Positions 27,227-35,808 of a stretch of DNA of 64,000 bases are shown here, in pieces (position 1 is the first letter of the stretch; each line of letters opens with the position of its first letter). The notes under the pieces were generated by a model that had not been told where the DNA came from, did not search any database, and saw only the letters and a program-made list of their open reading frames with translations. The stretch is from Oscillospiraceae bacterium. GTDB taxonomy: Bacteria > Bacillota > Clostridia > Oscillospirales > Ruminococcaceae. Position numbers and translations under genes: made by a program. The stretch covers positions 43,615 through 107,614 of the forward strand of contig JAFWQJ010000003.1 in assembly GCA_017545185.1 (NCBI GenBank), given 5' to 3'.

Positions 27227-29306
27227 GCGGCAATTCCGGAACCGTCAGGTCCGTCATGCTTTTCAGTCCGATCGCCAGCGTGGATGCATTGTGCAGAAGG
27301 GCGGACGTCGCAGGCGGCAGAATACCGGCAGCACCGAGCAGGATCAGCCCGAGATTAAAGCCGATGATCGTGCGGTAATTCCGGCGGATCCGCTGCATGA
27401 GTGCATCGCTTAATTGTTTCAGCGAGATCAGCGCGTACAGGTCATTCGCGGAGATCGTGATATCCGCGATCTCCCTTGCGATCGCAGCGCCCGTGCTGAT
27501 CGCAATGCCCGCATCGGATTCGCTGAGTGCAGGAGAATCGTTCACGCCGTCGCCGATCATGATGACGCGCCGGCCGGCTTCATGCTCCGCACGGATGAAT
27601 GCCGCCTTATCCTCCGGCAGCACCTCCGAATAATAAGCATCGACACCGACCTTTTCTGCAACGGATTTTGCAGTCCGCTCGTTGTCGCCGGTCATCATCA
27701 CGATATTGGAAAGCCCCAGCCTGTGCAGCGCATCAATCACCGTTTTGGATTCATCGCGCAGCGGATCCTCAATGCAGATGACCGCTGCGATCTCCCCGCC
27801 GATCGCGAGATACAGATGCGAATATTCCTTCGGCAGATGCCGGAAAATCCGTTCATCCGGAATCCTGCACGCTTCGTCCTCGACCACAAAATGATGACTG
27901 CCGATGACCACGCACTCCCCGTCGATCATGCTGGAAATGCCGTGCGCGACCACGTATTCGACCTTGGAATGGCGTTCCTCATGCAGCAGGCCGCGCTGTG
28001 CCGCCTCTGCAACAACTGCGTTCGCGATCGAATGCGGATAATGCTCCTCCAGACAAGCGGCAAGGCGCAGCATCTCCGATTCATCGCGCCCGCCGAACGG
28101 AATGATCTGCGCGACACGCGGCTGCGAATGCGTCAGCGTGCCGGTCTTGTCAAAGACGATCGTATCCGCCTCTGCGACCGCTTCGAGGAATTTTCCGCCC
28201 TTGACCGTGATACCCGCTTCCGCACACTGGCGCATCGCGGACAGCACCGCGATCGGCATCGCGAGCTTTAACGCACACGAAAAATCGACCATGAGGATCG
28301 ACACGGCTTTCGTCGCATTGCGCGTCAGCAGCCATGTCAGCAGCGTACCGCCCAGACACCACGGCACGAGCTTATCCGCGAGATGTGCCGCCTTGCTTTC
28401 CGCGGACGACTTCATCTGCTCCGATTCCTCGATCATTTTCACGATGCGGTCATAGCGGCCGCTGCCGGCGGTGTTCTCGACCTGCACCGTGCATTCGCCG
28501 TCCTCAACGACCGTTCCGGCATAGACATACGCGCCCTCGGATTTGTGGACCGGCACCGACTCCCCTGTCATGGACGCCTGATTGACCATAGCATCGCCGG
28601 AGATCACCCTGCCGTCCAGCGGGATCATGGAACCGGTGCGGACGATCACGCAGTCATTCTTCCGGATCTGCGAGACCGGCACAAGCACCTCCTGCCCGTC
28701 CGCGGTCTGTATCCAGACCTGCTCCACGCCGAGCGACATCGTTCTTGCAAGATCATCGACCGATTTCTTGTGCGTCCATTCATCAAGAATATCGCCGATC
28801 TTCAGCAGGAACATGACGCTTCCCGCAGTGTTGAAATCGCCGCGCAGCATGGATACCGTGATCGCTGCGGCATCAAGCACCTCGACCTCAAGCCTGCCGT
28901 GCAGCAGACACCGCAGTCCCCTGACGAGATATTTCAGCGCCTTGACCGCCGAGATCAGACGGCGGATCGGCAGCGGCAGCACGAATTTATGCAGCACCCG
29001 CCGGATCACGGCAGATTCCAGCTTTTCCTCAAATTCGCGGCTCAGCGCTCTGCCGGTCTGCGCAGGAACCAATGCTTCCGCCGCGGCATTATAGCAAAAA
29101 TGTGCAAGCGCGGAGATCACATGTCTGCGGGCGCAGTTGTAATACAGGATCACATCGCAGGTGCGGTCAAACACCTGTACCTTTGTAATACCGCTGACCG
29201 CGGACAGCGCATATTCGGCAATATCCGCCTGATGCAGCGTCATGTAGTTCTGACAGAAATGCACGCGGATACGTCCTTTTGATTCATGGAGAATTTGACA
29301 TTTCAT
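27219..29306 (-). CDS. heavy-metal P-type ATPase with atypical SCA motif
   Basis: Start ATG 29306 follows GAGGGG. The 695-residue pump has an N-terminal HMA-like region without CxxC (KGRIRVHFCQNYM...GITKVQVF), the actuator loop TGESVPVHKS, the phosphorylation site DKTGTLTHS, MTGDNERTAKSVAE and IGDGVNDSPALSESDAGIA. The membrane metal site, normally CPC, SPC or CPx, reads VDFSCALKLAMP here, so the proline is replaced by Ala. The setting (DtxR regulator, feo genes, iron dyads) favours Fe(II) or Mn(II) export rather than copper. It is the downstream gene of a pair with the DUF6110 protein. Confidence 0.85.
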   Translation of the reverse strand: MKCQILHESKGRIRVHFCQNYMTLHQADIAEYALSAVSGITKVQVFDRTCDVILYYNCARRHVISALAHFCYNAAAEALVPAQTGRALSREFEEKLESAVIRRVLHKFVLPLPIRRLISAVKALKYLVRGLRCLLHGRLEVEVLDAAAITVSMLRGDFNTAGSVMFLLKIGDILDEWTHKKSVDDLARTMSLGVEQVWIQTADGQEVLVPVSQIRKNDCVIVRTGSMIPLDGRVISGDAMVNQASMTGESVPVHKSEGAYVYAGTVVEDGECTVQVENTAGSGRYDRIVKMIEESEQMKSSAESKAAHLADKLVPWCLGGTLLTWLLTRNATKAVSILMVDFSCALKLAMPIAVLSAMRQCAEAGITVKGGKFLEAVAEADTIVFDKTGTLTHSQPRVAQIIPFGGRDESEMLRLAACLEEHYPHSIANAVVAEAAQRGLLHEERHSKVEYVVAHGISSMIDGECVVIGSHHFVVEDEACRIPDERIFRHLPKEYSHLYLAIGGEIAAVICIEDPLRDESKTVIDALHRLGLSNIVMMTGDNERTAKSVAEKVGVDAYYSEVLPEDKAAFIRAEHEAGRRVIMIGDGVNDSPALSESDAGIAISTGAAIAREIADITISANDLYALISLKQLSDALMQRIRRNYRTIIGFNLGLILLGAAGILPPATSALLHNASTLAIGLKSMTDLTVPELPHS

Positions 29307-29321
29307 AAAGAATCCCCTCAA

Positions 29322-29348
29322 CAAAACAGACCGCCTGAATGCGGTCTG
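29322..29348 (-). terminator. hairpin between the DUF6110 and ATPase genes
   Basis: CAGACCGC/GCGGTCTG stem with a six-base loop, followed on the minus strand by TTTTG. It may attenuate transcription into the ATPase gene. Confidence 0.6.
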
Positions 29349-29358
29349 CTTCTGATGA

Positions 29359-29673
29359 TTATTCGGTCGGTTCCGGTTCTGCGGCATCCGCCGCATCCTC
29401 GATCACGGCTTCAGCTGCATCGGCAATCATTGCTTCTGCTTCAGAAACGGCGCGCTCTGCGTTGATCTCTTTTGCGTCACTGAGAATATCATCGCAGTTT
29501 TCGCGCACAGTCGTGACAGTTTCCGCGACGCTGTCCTTTGCACGCAGGACAGCAGCAGTCACATTCGTATAGCATTTTTTTGCATCCTGACTGCTCAGGA
29601 TCCTGATACCGGCAGTCCCGAACAGCACACCGCCTGCAAACAGGCCGAGCTTTCCCCATGGCAAACGGCTCAT
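29359..29673 (-). CDS. small DUF6110-type membrane-associated protein
   Basis: The 104-residue protein (ATG 29673 after GAGGTGAT) has one hydrophobic segment (GKLGLFAGGVLFGTAGIRIL). A helical, Ala/Glu-rich acidic tail follows, ending in PEPTE. Small proteins of this type (DUF6110) are typically encoded beside heavy-metal P-type ATPases, as here. A chaperone or regulatory role for the pump is likely but unproven. Confidence 0.72.
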   Translation of the reverse strand: MSRLPWGKLGLFAGGVLFGTAGIRILSSQDAKKCYTNVTAAVLRAKDSVAETVTTVRENCDDILSDAKEINAERAVSEAEAMIADAAEAVIEDAADAAEPEPTE

Positions 29674-29717
29674 ACAGATCACCTCTTTTTCATTCCGAAG
29701 CATTCCGCTCCGTTTAG

Positions 29718-29746
29718 GCTATTATAGCACAGCCGCGCGCCGTTTT
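29718..29746 (-). promoter_or_regulatory. weak promoter before the DUF6110/ATPase pair
   Basis: A clear TATAAT on the minus strand lies about 45 bases before ATG 29673, with TAGAAA 17 bases upstream as a poor -35. The dyad at 29870-29885 lies about 130 bases further upstream, inside the AraC-type gene. Confidence 0.45.
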
Positions 29747-30097
29747 CTACTCCAAACGGACACGGCTCTGATATTCACGCGGCGAACAGCCCATAACTGC
29801 CCGGAACGCTGCGGAGAATTTACTTGCATTGTCATATCCGCAGGCCTCCGCAATGTCGATCACACGCGTGTTAGATAAAGCTAACCTTCGGGCAGCCCAG
29901 CGCATTTTTTCTTTGCGGATATGCGAAAACAGCGGCGCACCGTATACGCGGCGGTAAACCAGCTTGAGCTTTGTCGGTGAGACGTCGGCGCGCGCGGCAA
30001 GAAACGGGATCGTGAAATGCTCCTGCACATGCTCCATGCAAAAGGAGCATGTATCTTCTGCAAGCTGCTGTTCAGCCTGCGTCAGTTGTTCTGTCAT
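29747..30097 (-). CDS. AraC-family transcriptional regulator, DNA-binding domain only
   Basis: The 116-residue protein is essentially the two-HTH AraC domain (IPFLAARADVSPTKLKLVYRR and IDIAEACGYDNASKFSAAFRAVMG...SPREYQ) with a short Cys-containing N-terminus. It is too short to carry a separate sugar-binding domain. The coding sequence contains a perfect GTTAG-N6-CTAAC dyad. It follows the Gx-transporter gene by 12 bases and may be the last gene of that operon. Confidence 0.85.
   Translation of the reverse strand: MTEQLTQAEQQLAEDTCSFCMEHVQEHFTIPFLAARADVSPTKLKLVYRRVYGAPLFSHIRKEKMRWAARRLALSNTRVIDIAEACGYDNASKFSAAFRAVMGCSPREYQSRVRLE
29870..29885 (-). promoter_or_regulatory. intragenic GTTAG-N6-CTAAC dyad
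   Basis: Perfect 5-6-5 copy (GTTAGATAAAGCTAAC) inside the AraC-type gene. It could act on the downstream ATPase genes or be fortuitous. Confidence 0.4.
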
Positions 30098-30109
30098 AAC
30101 AGCACCTTC

Positions 30110-30598
30110 TTATCGTTTGATACGGTTCAGCAAAAGCTGCGCGCACAGTCCCGTAAACGCACCGGCCAGCGAGCCTGTTACGAGCAGCAGCGGCAGATAG
30201 GCAATGACACCGGGGCTGCGCATGAGAATGACCGCCGCTGTGATCTGTCCGATGTTGTGCAGCATCGCGCCAATGACGCTGCAGAGCCAGAGCTGCTTCT
30301 CCGGCAGGATGTGCCGGAGTGCCAGCATACCGAGCAGGCTGCAGACAGCCCCCGCCGCCGAATACAGCAGCGCCGACGGATTGCCGCTGAACATCGCGCC
30401 GAGCAGCAGCCGTACAGTCACGATCATCGCCGTTTCAGCCGGACGATAGCGGAACACCGCATACACCGTGACGATATTTGCAAGCCCCAGCTTCACGCCG
30501 GGAATCGGAAACGGGTTCGGGATGCGCAGCTCGATCACAAAAATGATGAGCGCAACAGATGAGAGCAGCGCAAGCTCGGTCAGTCTTCTGATGTTCAT
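30110..30598 (-). CDS. Gx transporter family membrane protein
   Basis: This 162-residue hydrophobic protein matches the Gx transporter family (formerly called heptaprenyl diphosphate synthase component I). It shows ELRIPNPFPIPGVKLGLANIVTVYAVF near the N-terminus and about five membrane helices resembling ECF S-components. It overlaps the NusG-II gene by four bases. Gx proteins commonly accompany NusG-II and ApbE/FMN-binding proteins in electron-transfer clusters, as here. Confidence 0.82.
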   Translation of the reverse strand: MNIRRLTELALLSSVALIIFVIELRIPNPFPIPGVKLGLANIVTVYAVFRYRPAETAMIVTVRLLLGAMFSGNPSALLYSAAGAVCSLLGMLALRHILPEKQLWLCSVIGAMLHNIGQITAAVILMRSPGVIAYLPLLLVTGSLAGAFTGLCAQLLLNRIKR

Positions 30599-30942
30599 GC
30601 TTCGCCCTCCGCAAACCGCACGATCAGCTTGTGCGGCAGACAGACGATCGGCAGATAATCCGATTTCAGTTCCCCCATTTTTACGCAGGTCTGATCGGGA
30701 CAGTCTGCCTCTGCAATGCAGATCGTTCCGCCGCTTATCACGATCAGATTGTTTCCGCCGTCCGCAGCAGGAACACGGATCTCCTGATCTTCGGCACGGT
30801 TCAGGTCAAAGGTATAAAGCACTGCGCCGTCCTGCACGATCTCTACGGTCCGCCGGTCGGAATGCCGCAGAATGCATACAGATAAGCACACAGATACGAG
30901 AAAAATCAATGCAACAGCAATCAACAGCTTACGGTTCCTCAT
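30595..30942 (-). CDS. membrane-anchored NusG domain II protein
   Basis: The 115-residue protein starts at ATG 30942 with a membrane anchor (KLLIAVALIFLVSVCLSVCIL). It then has the NusG-II fold typical of these clusters (CIAEADCPDQTCVKMGEL...IVCLPHKLIVRF). The two-cysteine CPDQTC motif is conserved in the family. It probably acts outside the membrane with the neighbouring ApbE and FMN-binding proteins. It overlaps the apbE stop by 14 bases. Confidence 0.85.
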   Translation of the reverse strand: MRNRKLLIAVALIFLVSVCLSVCILRHSDRRTVEIVQDGAVLYTFDLNRAEDQEIRVPAADGGNNLIVISGGTICIAEADCPDQTCVKMGELKSDYLPIVCLPHKLIVRFAEGEA

Positions 30943-31963
30943 TGCGCTGCACCACCCTGTAAGGCAATTCGGTTTTCGCGGTATAATCTGCGGCAATGCC
31001 CTCTGTCAGCAGCAGCCCGCCGTCCGATGTGACGAGGATCATCTCAAAATCACCGCTTCTGCGCCAATGCTCCACCGCCTGCTCCGTTCCCTCGACGAAC
31101 AGCGCCGTTGAGAGCGCATCGCATTCCGCACCGCACGCCCCGATCACGGTCACGGAAACAAGTCCGTTGTCCGCCGGATATCCGTCAGCCGGATCGAGGA
31201 TATGCCAGTATCTACAGCCGTCCGCACCGGTGAAGTAGCGCTCATAATTGCCGGATGTGATGACCGCTTTGTCGGTGACACTGACCGTCCCGATCAGAGA
31301 ATCCGGCGCAAACGGGTCTGTGATGCCGACCTTCCACGCGCTGCCGTCCGGCCTGCTGCCGAGCGTCTGCACATTGCCGCCGAGATTGATGATCGCCGAG
31401 GAAATACGATGCACCTGCATGATCTCCATGACCGCATCGCCGGTGTACCCCTTTGCGACCGCGCCGAGATCAATTTCCATACCCGCCGGACATCGCACGG
31501 TTTGACCGTCCGCCGAAATCTGCGTATCATCGGCATTTTCCAGCAGTTCAGCGATCTCATCGGCAGCTGGGATCCGGTATTCTCCGGTCGTAAAGCCCCA
31601 CGCACGCAGCACCGGATACAGCGAAATACAAAGCGCCCCGCTGCTCTCATAATGCATATCCTGCGCCGTCTGCAAAACGGAAACGGTATCAGCGGAAACG
31701 GTCACGGGCTGTCCGCCTGCTTGATTGATTTTCCGGATATCGCTGGCTTCATCTGTAACAGACAGCGTCCGCTCCAATTCATAGATCCGCGCTTCGGCAT
31801 CCGTGACAGCCGATTCCGCGCCGCTGCCGTAAGCCTTGATGTTCATGTAGGTGTCCATTGCGAAAATGTCCGCTGTTCTCACCGTTTCTGCCGTATTCCC
31901 GCAGGCAGTCAAAAGCGGCATCACGCAGATACCGCTCATGATTCTGATATAAGTGTTCTTCAT
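30929..31963 (-). CDS. apbE: FAD:protein FMN transferase, lipoprotein
   Basis: The 344-residue protein has a lipoprotein signal peptide with lipobox LTAC (Cys near 21). ApbE landmarks follow: FAMDTYMNIKAYG, IDLGAVAKGYTGDAV, NLGGNVQTLG and ECDALSTALFV. ApbE attaches FMN through phosphoester bonds to Ser/Thr of target motifs outside the membrane. The upstream gene, overlapping by four bases, encodes an FMN-binding domain with SGATYSS, its expected substrate. Confidence 0.92.
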   Translation of the reverse strand: MKNTYIRIMSGICVMPLLTACGNTAETVRTADIFAMDTYMNIKAYGSGAESAVTDAEARIYELERTLSVTDEASDIRKINQAGGQPVTVSADTVSVLQTAQDMHYESSGALCISLYPVLRAWGFTTGEYRIPAADEIAELLENADDTQISADGQTVRCPAGMEIDLGAVAKGYTGDAVMEIMQVHRISSAIINLGGNVQTLGSRPDGSAWKVGITDPFAPDSLIGTVSVTDKAVITSGNYERYFTGADGCRYWHILDPADGYPADNGLVSVTVIGACGAECDALSTALFVEGTEQAVEHWRRSGDFEMILVTSDGGLLLTEGIAADYTAKTELPYRVVQRNEEP

Positions 31964-33300
31964 ATTCTCGCTGACTCCAATGCCGCCCGGACAGCCGTCA
32001 TGATGCCGTTCGAGCTGTATGTCGCGCCGGAGCAGGCATCCACATCCGCCGCCTGACTGCGGATGATCGCCGGGATCACGGCGCTTTTTGCATCATTGAA
32101 ATAGGAATCGTCGCTTTCCTCCGTCCCGGCGGTGATGTCGGTGATCCTGTCGTCCTGAATCGTCACATGGACTGTGATATTGCCGTCGTAGCCGTAAGCC
32201 GACGCAGTGAAGGTACCGTCCTGATACCGGCGGGCTGACTGCGGATCTGCCGCCTGCGGTGCCTCCTCTGCGGGTTCCGGCTGCGCCGGCTGTTCTGTCT
32301 CAGCCGTGCTGTCTGCGGATGCCGCCGGTTCCTCCGGCTGCTCCGTATGTTCTTCTGTCTCAGCCGCGGTGACCGCTGCGGCTTCTGTCGTGTCCGTCTC
32401 CGTGCTGACCGTCACAGCTGCTGTCACGGTCTCAGCCGCACTTGTCTGTGCGGGAACTGATACTGCAGCAGCATCGGTCACAGGCGCCTCAGAAAAAGAG
32501 GATTCCTCCTGTACCGCGATCTCTGCGGACCGTGCTGTTTCCGCCTGCTTCTGTGGGAATGCAGCAGCCGTAAACACCGCGATGCCGGTCAGAAACGCAG
32601 CCCACGATGCGCATTTCAATCCGATCAGCCGCTCCGGTTTCTTTTTGATAACATACCATTTATGGATGCGGCAGACCGCATAGCCGAGGAACACGACCAG
32701 ATACAGCATCAGGCTCAGCAGCACATCCTTGCGGCCACTGCGCGCCTTTGCGATATTCAGCGCGATCACATGGACCGGGATCAGCGCGTAGAACAGATAT
32801 GCCCAGCGCTGTGCGGATTTCCATGTTCTTGCCTTCATTTTCCGGCGGATCTTCTGCACGGAAATGACCGTCAGCGGCAACATGATCAGCACCAGAACGA
32901 TGCAGACCGTCAGGTTCAGCGCATCGGCTTTTTTCAGCCAGCGCGGGAGCATCGAGATCCCCAGACCGATCACATGACCGAGCGTCAGGATCGCCGCAAA
33001 AATTGAGAGCTGACCGCGCTGCGGCATCAGCTTTTTCATGAGTGAAGAACCGTTCGGGAGCGCGCCCGTCCACATGATGACCGCCCAGAACGCCGCCGCA
33101 AGAATACCTTTCGTAAACAGTGCAATGATATTCTGCTGCACGAACACCGGGATCTCCGGAATACGCGAATTTGCGAGAATTGCCGTGCCGATGCTCAGCA
33201 CCGCAGCAGCCAGATAAAACGGCACCGGATGCTTGCGGATCGCCTTCCCGCAGAATACGGAGAAGGCGGCCGCAATCAACAGAGAGAATAGAAACAGCAT
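31960..33300 (-). CDS. ferric-reductase-like membrane protein fused to an FMN-binding domain
   Basis: Residues 1 to about 260 hold seven or so membrane helices with spaced histidines (LGHVIGLGISM, IPVHVIALNIA), like the ferric reductase/MsrQ haem-membrane family. A low-complexity Ala/Thr/Glu linker (about 265-355) leads to a C-terminal FMN_bind domain (YQDGTFTASAYGYDG...DACSGATYSS). The Thr in SGATYSS is the typical covalent flavin site set by ApbE. The layout suggests electrons from inside are passed through haem to a surface-exposed flavin. Confidence 0.85.
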   Translation of the reverse strand: MLFLFSLLIAAAFSVFCGKAIRKHPVPFYLAAAVLSIGTAILANSRIPEIPVFVQQNIIALFTKGILAAAFWAVIMWTGALPNGSSLMKKLMPQRGQLSIFAAILTLGHVIGLGISMLPRWLKKADALNLTVCIVLVLIMLPLTVISVQKIRRKMKARTWKSAQRWAYLFYALIPVHVIALNIAKARSGRKDVLLSLMLYLVVFLGYAVCRIHKWYVIKKKPERLIGLKCASWAAFLTGIAVFTAAAFPQKQAETARSAEIAVQEESSFSEAPVTDAAAVSVPAQTSAAETVTAAVTVSTETDTTEAAAVTAAETEEHTEQPEEPAASADSTAETEQPAQPEPAEEAPQAADPQSARRYQDGTFTASAYGYDGNITVHVTIQDDRITDITAGTEESDDSYFNDAKSAVIPAIIRSQAADVDACSGATYSSNGIMTAVRAALESARI

Positions 33301-33301
33301 A

Positions 33302-34792
33302 TCAGCTGCTGCGCTTTCTGCGCGTCAGGACGACAGCCGCAGCAGCAGCCGATGCCAGAGCAGCAATTTCGCCGACGCCTGCATCACCGGTCTGCGGTGC
33401 AGATGTGCTGTTATTAGCAGTTGTGGACTTTGCAGCTGCCTGCGTCTGCGGAGCGGCTGTCGCTGCTGCCGTTGTCTGTGCAGGTGCCGCAGTCGTCTGA
33501 ACGGAGACCGGCGCCGTCGTTTCGGCGGCCTGCGGTGCAAGCTCGACTGTCAGCGGATTGCGGTAGCCGGTCGCAGTAATTTTCAACGTATAGGTACCGT
33601 TTGCGCCTTCAGCGAAAACCTTGCCGTTCCGGGACTCGGCATCAAAATTGATCGCATTGTTTTCGTCAAAGATCTTGACCGCACCTCTGCCGGATGCATT
33701 GTAAGCAGTCTCACCGACTTCGACCTTGGAAAGATTCCTGATGAAGTTCTCAGCGTCGGCATCGGAAGCATCGTCAGCCTTCACAAGCTTGCCGTCCTTG
33801 TACTGCACCGGTACTGCATCGGTTTCCAGCGTGAAGGTCGTGCTCAGGTCGGCATACTTTTTGCCGTCGTCCGAGACCGTCAGTTTGTAGCTGCCCGGCT
33901 TCGCGTCGGTATAGTCGATCTTGCCGTCCGTGACGGTAAAGCCGTCAGCGACCGTGTACTTCTTCTGATAATCCGCCGGAACGCTCTCTGCGGTGAAGGT
34001 CGTGCTGCCTGTGCCCGCATTACCGTTTTCGGCAGTCAGCGTTGCCGCAAATTTCACCGGGATATAGGTGTCGGTATCGACCGTGATGTAGCCCTTCTTC
34101 GTGATGAGAACGATCTGCTTGACCGTGCTGCCCATCAGCCCCTCATACAGTTTGTAATCGAGCTGATTGCCGTGCGGTTCTTCGGTTTTGATACCGGACG
34201 ACCATGCGATCTCACCGCGCCAGATATTCTGCTCATGCCGCATCGCGTATGCTTTGCCGTCTGCGGTTTTCAGCAGCGCGCCCCGGTATTTTGTATCAAA
34301 GCCTTCCGGCTGGTCGGTCAGGTCGATCAGATAATCGCCCCACGGCGTTTCCGTCGAGAGCTTCACACCGAGATTTGCGGTTTCCGGCTCTGCATCCTGC
34401 ACAGCGGAAAAGCTTGCCTTGCCGTCCTTGACCGTGACATTTTTATATGCCTCCGGCGCACTGTCCAGCTTCGTGAAGCCGTAGTTGTTTTCCCCGAGCG
34501 CGTCGAGATCGGCCTGCGAGATCGCGACCGGGTAATTCACACCGAGGATCTTGTCCTCGCCGTTGTTGTACGAGCCCTCAAACAGCTCGCCCTCACCGTT
34601 CTTCAGGACCTTGTTCTTGGTCGCAGAGGTCACGGCGTCTACCTCGCCGGCGGAATCGCCCATTTCTGCCGCATAGAAATCGGTATACGGGATGTTCATG
34701 GTGCCGTAAAGCACCGTATCCTCCGCCGATACCGGGATTGCCGCGCTCATGACCGCAATCGCCGCCGCAGAGATCATTGCTAACTTCTTCAT
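33302..34792 (-). CDS. Tp47-domain surface protein with cell-wall sorting tail
   Basis: Start ATG 34792 follows AAGGAGAA and opens a signal peptide (MKKLAMISAAAIAVMSAAIPVSA). The mature protein contains segments like Treponema Tp47 (YGTMNIPYTDFYAAEMG; AMRHEQNIWRGEIAWSSG; YKLYEGLMGSTVKQI). After an Ala/Thr-rich stalk it ends with a sortase-type tail: APQTGD, hydrophobic stretch, RRKRSS. It follows an iron dyad and precedes the reductase gene by one base, so it is probably an iron-regulated surface protein working with the flavin system. A ligand-binding role is inference. Confidence 0.78.
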   Translation of the reverse strand: MKKLAMISAAAIAVMSAAIPVSAEDTVLYGTMNIPYTDFYAAEMGDSAGEVDAVTSATKNKVLKNGEGELFEGSYNNGEDKILGVNYPVAISQADLDALGENNYGFTKLDSAPEAYKNVTVKDGKASFSAVQDAEPETANLGVKLSTETPWGDYLIDLTDQPEGFDTKYRGALLKTADGKAYAMRHEQNIWRGEIAWSSGIKTEEPHGNQLDYKLYEGLMGSTVKQIVLITKKGYITVDTDTYIPVKFAATLTAENGNAGTGSTTFTAESVPADYQKKYTVADGFTVTDGKIDYTDAKPGSYKLTVSDDGKKYADLSTTFTLETDAVPVQYKDGKLVKADDASDADAENFIRNLSKVEVGETAYNASGRGAVKIFDENNAINFDAESRNGKVFAEGANGTYTLKITATGYRNPLTVELAPQAAETTAPVSVQTTAAPAQTTAAATAAPQTQAAAKSTTANNSTSAPQTGDAGVGEIAALASAAAAAVVLTRRKRSS

Positions 34793-34807
34793 TCCTGTTC
34801 TCCTTAG

Positions 34808-34823
34808 GTTAGTTGAATCTAAC
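34808..34823 (-). promoter_or_regulatory. GTTAG-N6-CTAAC dyad before the Tp47-like gene
   Basis: A perfect copy lies between the flavodoxin stop and the ribosome site of the Tp47-like gene, flanked by A and T that extend the symmetry. Confidence 0.65.
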
Positions 34824-34829
34824 TCACGC

Positions 34830-35246
34830 TTATACGGAAGCGCCTGCAAGCTCTGCGCCGAGCGCCTTCAGCTTTGCAAGATCATCGTCAGTCGGCGCTT
34901 CATTGACAGTATAGCCCTCATCACCGAGCAGTGCTGCGCCTGCCGCCTTGACGCGGTCAGCCCAGTTGCGCATCCATTCGCCGTCGCCCCAGCCGTAGGA
35001 GCCGAACAGCAGAACCGTCTTGCCGCTGAGATCCTTCTCAATGCCGGTGAAAAACGGATCGAACTCGTCCTCCTCAAGCACCTCTGCGCCCATAGCCGGG
35101 CAGCCGAATGCAAGTGCATCAAAATCCGCGACACTGCCGCTGAAATCGGAAACGGTCAGCGCGTCAACGCCTGCGCCCTCGGCAACTGCGTTCGCCATTG
35201 CCTCGGTATTGCCCGTGCCGCTCCAATAAATAACTGCTGTTTTCAT
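34830..35246 (-). CDS. flavodoxin
   Basis: The 138-residue protein is a short-chain flavodoxin with the FMN phosphate loop WSGTGNTEAMA (residues 8-18), GCPAMGAE and LFGSYGWGDGEWM around the isoalloxazine ring. Flavodoxin replaces ferredoxin as a low-potential electron carrier when iron is scarce, consistent with the iron dyads just upstream. It lies 54 bases after the DUF2325 gene. Confidence 0.92.
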   Translation of the reverse strand: MKTAVIYWSGTGNTEAMANAVAEGAGVDALTVSDFSGSVADFDALAFGCPAMGAEVLEEDEFDPFFTGIEKDLSGKTVLLFGSYGWGDGEWMRNWADRVKAAGAALLGDEGYTVNEAPTDDDLAKLKALGAELAGASV

Positions 35247-35300
35247 AATGATTCCTCCAAATAGTATTATTTCAAACAGATCACTCTGTATTGAACGTGG

Positions 35301-35582
35301 TTATCCGCTGTACTGCTCCAGCAGCTTTTTCAGTGCGCTGACACTCGCGCTGTGGATATGCTTCACCGGAATGCCGTGCTTTTCGGAACGGTTCTTCACG
35401 CCCGCCAGCATTTTATGGGAGCAGGTGCTTGTGAACACGACCAGCAGATCCGGCTGACCGATCTTGTTTTCAAAGTCCGCAGGCATTTGCGTAAAGACTT
35501 TGGATTTCCACTGATACTGTTTACAGATATCCTGATAGCGTGTTGCCATGCGGTCATTGCCGCCTACGATGACTAAGCTCAT
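35301..35582 (-). CDS. DUF2325 domain protein
   Basis: The 93-residue protein is a single DUF2325 domain (MSLVIVGGNDRMATRYQDICK...LVVFTSTCSHKM...HSASVSALKKLL). Function is not established. It is the first gene of a short operon with flavodoxin, behind two iron dyads and a strong promoter. Confidence 0.82.
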   Translation of the reverse strand: MSLVIVGGNDRMATRYQDICKQYQWKSKVFTQMPADFENKIGQPDLLVVFTSTCSHKMLAGVKNRSEKHGIPVKHIHSASVSALKKLLEQYSG

Positions 35583-35596
35583 AAAATCCTCCTTTG

Positions 35597-35612
35597 GTTA
35601 GATTATGCTAAC
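35597..35612 (-). promoter_or_regulatory. GTTAG-N6-CTAAC dyad, proximal copy before the DUF2325 gene
   Basis: Perfect copy immediately upstream of the ribosome site of the DUF2325 gene. Confidence 0.65.
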
Positions 35613-35659
35613 ATTGTTTCAAAAACACAGAGCGGGCGCAAAACTCGCTCTATCATGCG

Positions 35660-35711
35660 GTTAATCTATGCTAACCGGTTTGATTATACCACAGATTTCC
35701 GGATTTGTCAA
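35660..35711 (-). promoter_or_regulatory. promoter of the DUF2325/flavodoxin operon with second dyad
   Basis: Minus-strand TTGACA (35711-35706), 17 bases, TATAAT (35688-35683). A dyad GTTAA-N6-CTAAC lies at 35660-35675, just past the -10. Confidence 0.75.
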
Positions 35712-35737
35712 GCCTGATTTTTCAGTTTTTTTTCCGC

Positions 35738-35788
35738 TTGACAAAAGATCGTTCCTATGCTATAATAAAATAGTTAGCATTAGACAAC
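35738..35788 (+). promoter_or_regulatory. promoter of the DUF3793 gene with dyad
   Basis: TTGACA (35738-35743), 17 bases, TATAAT (35761-35766), then GTTAG-N6-ACAAC (35773-35788) at the expected transcription start. Confidence 0.75.
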
Positions 35789-35808
35789 TGAATAAAGGGG
35801 GCTGTACC

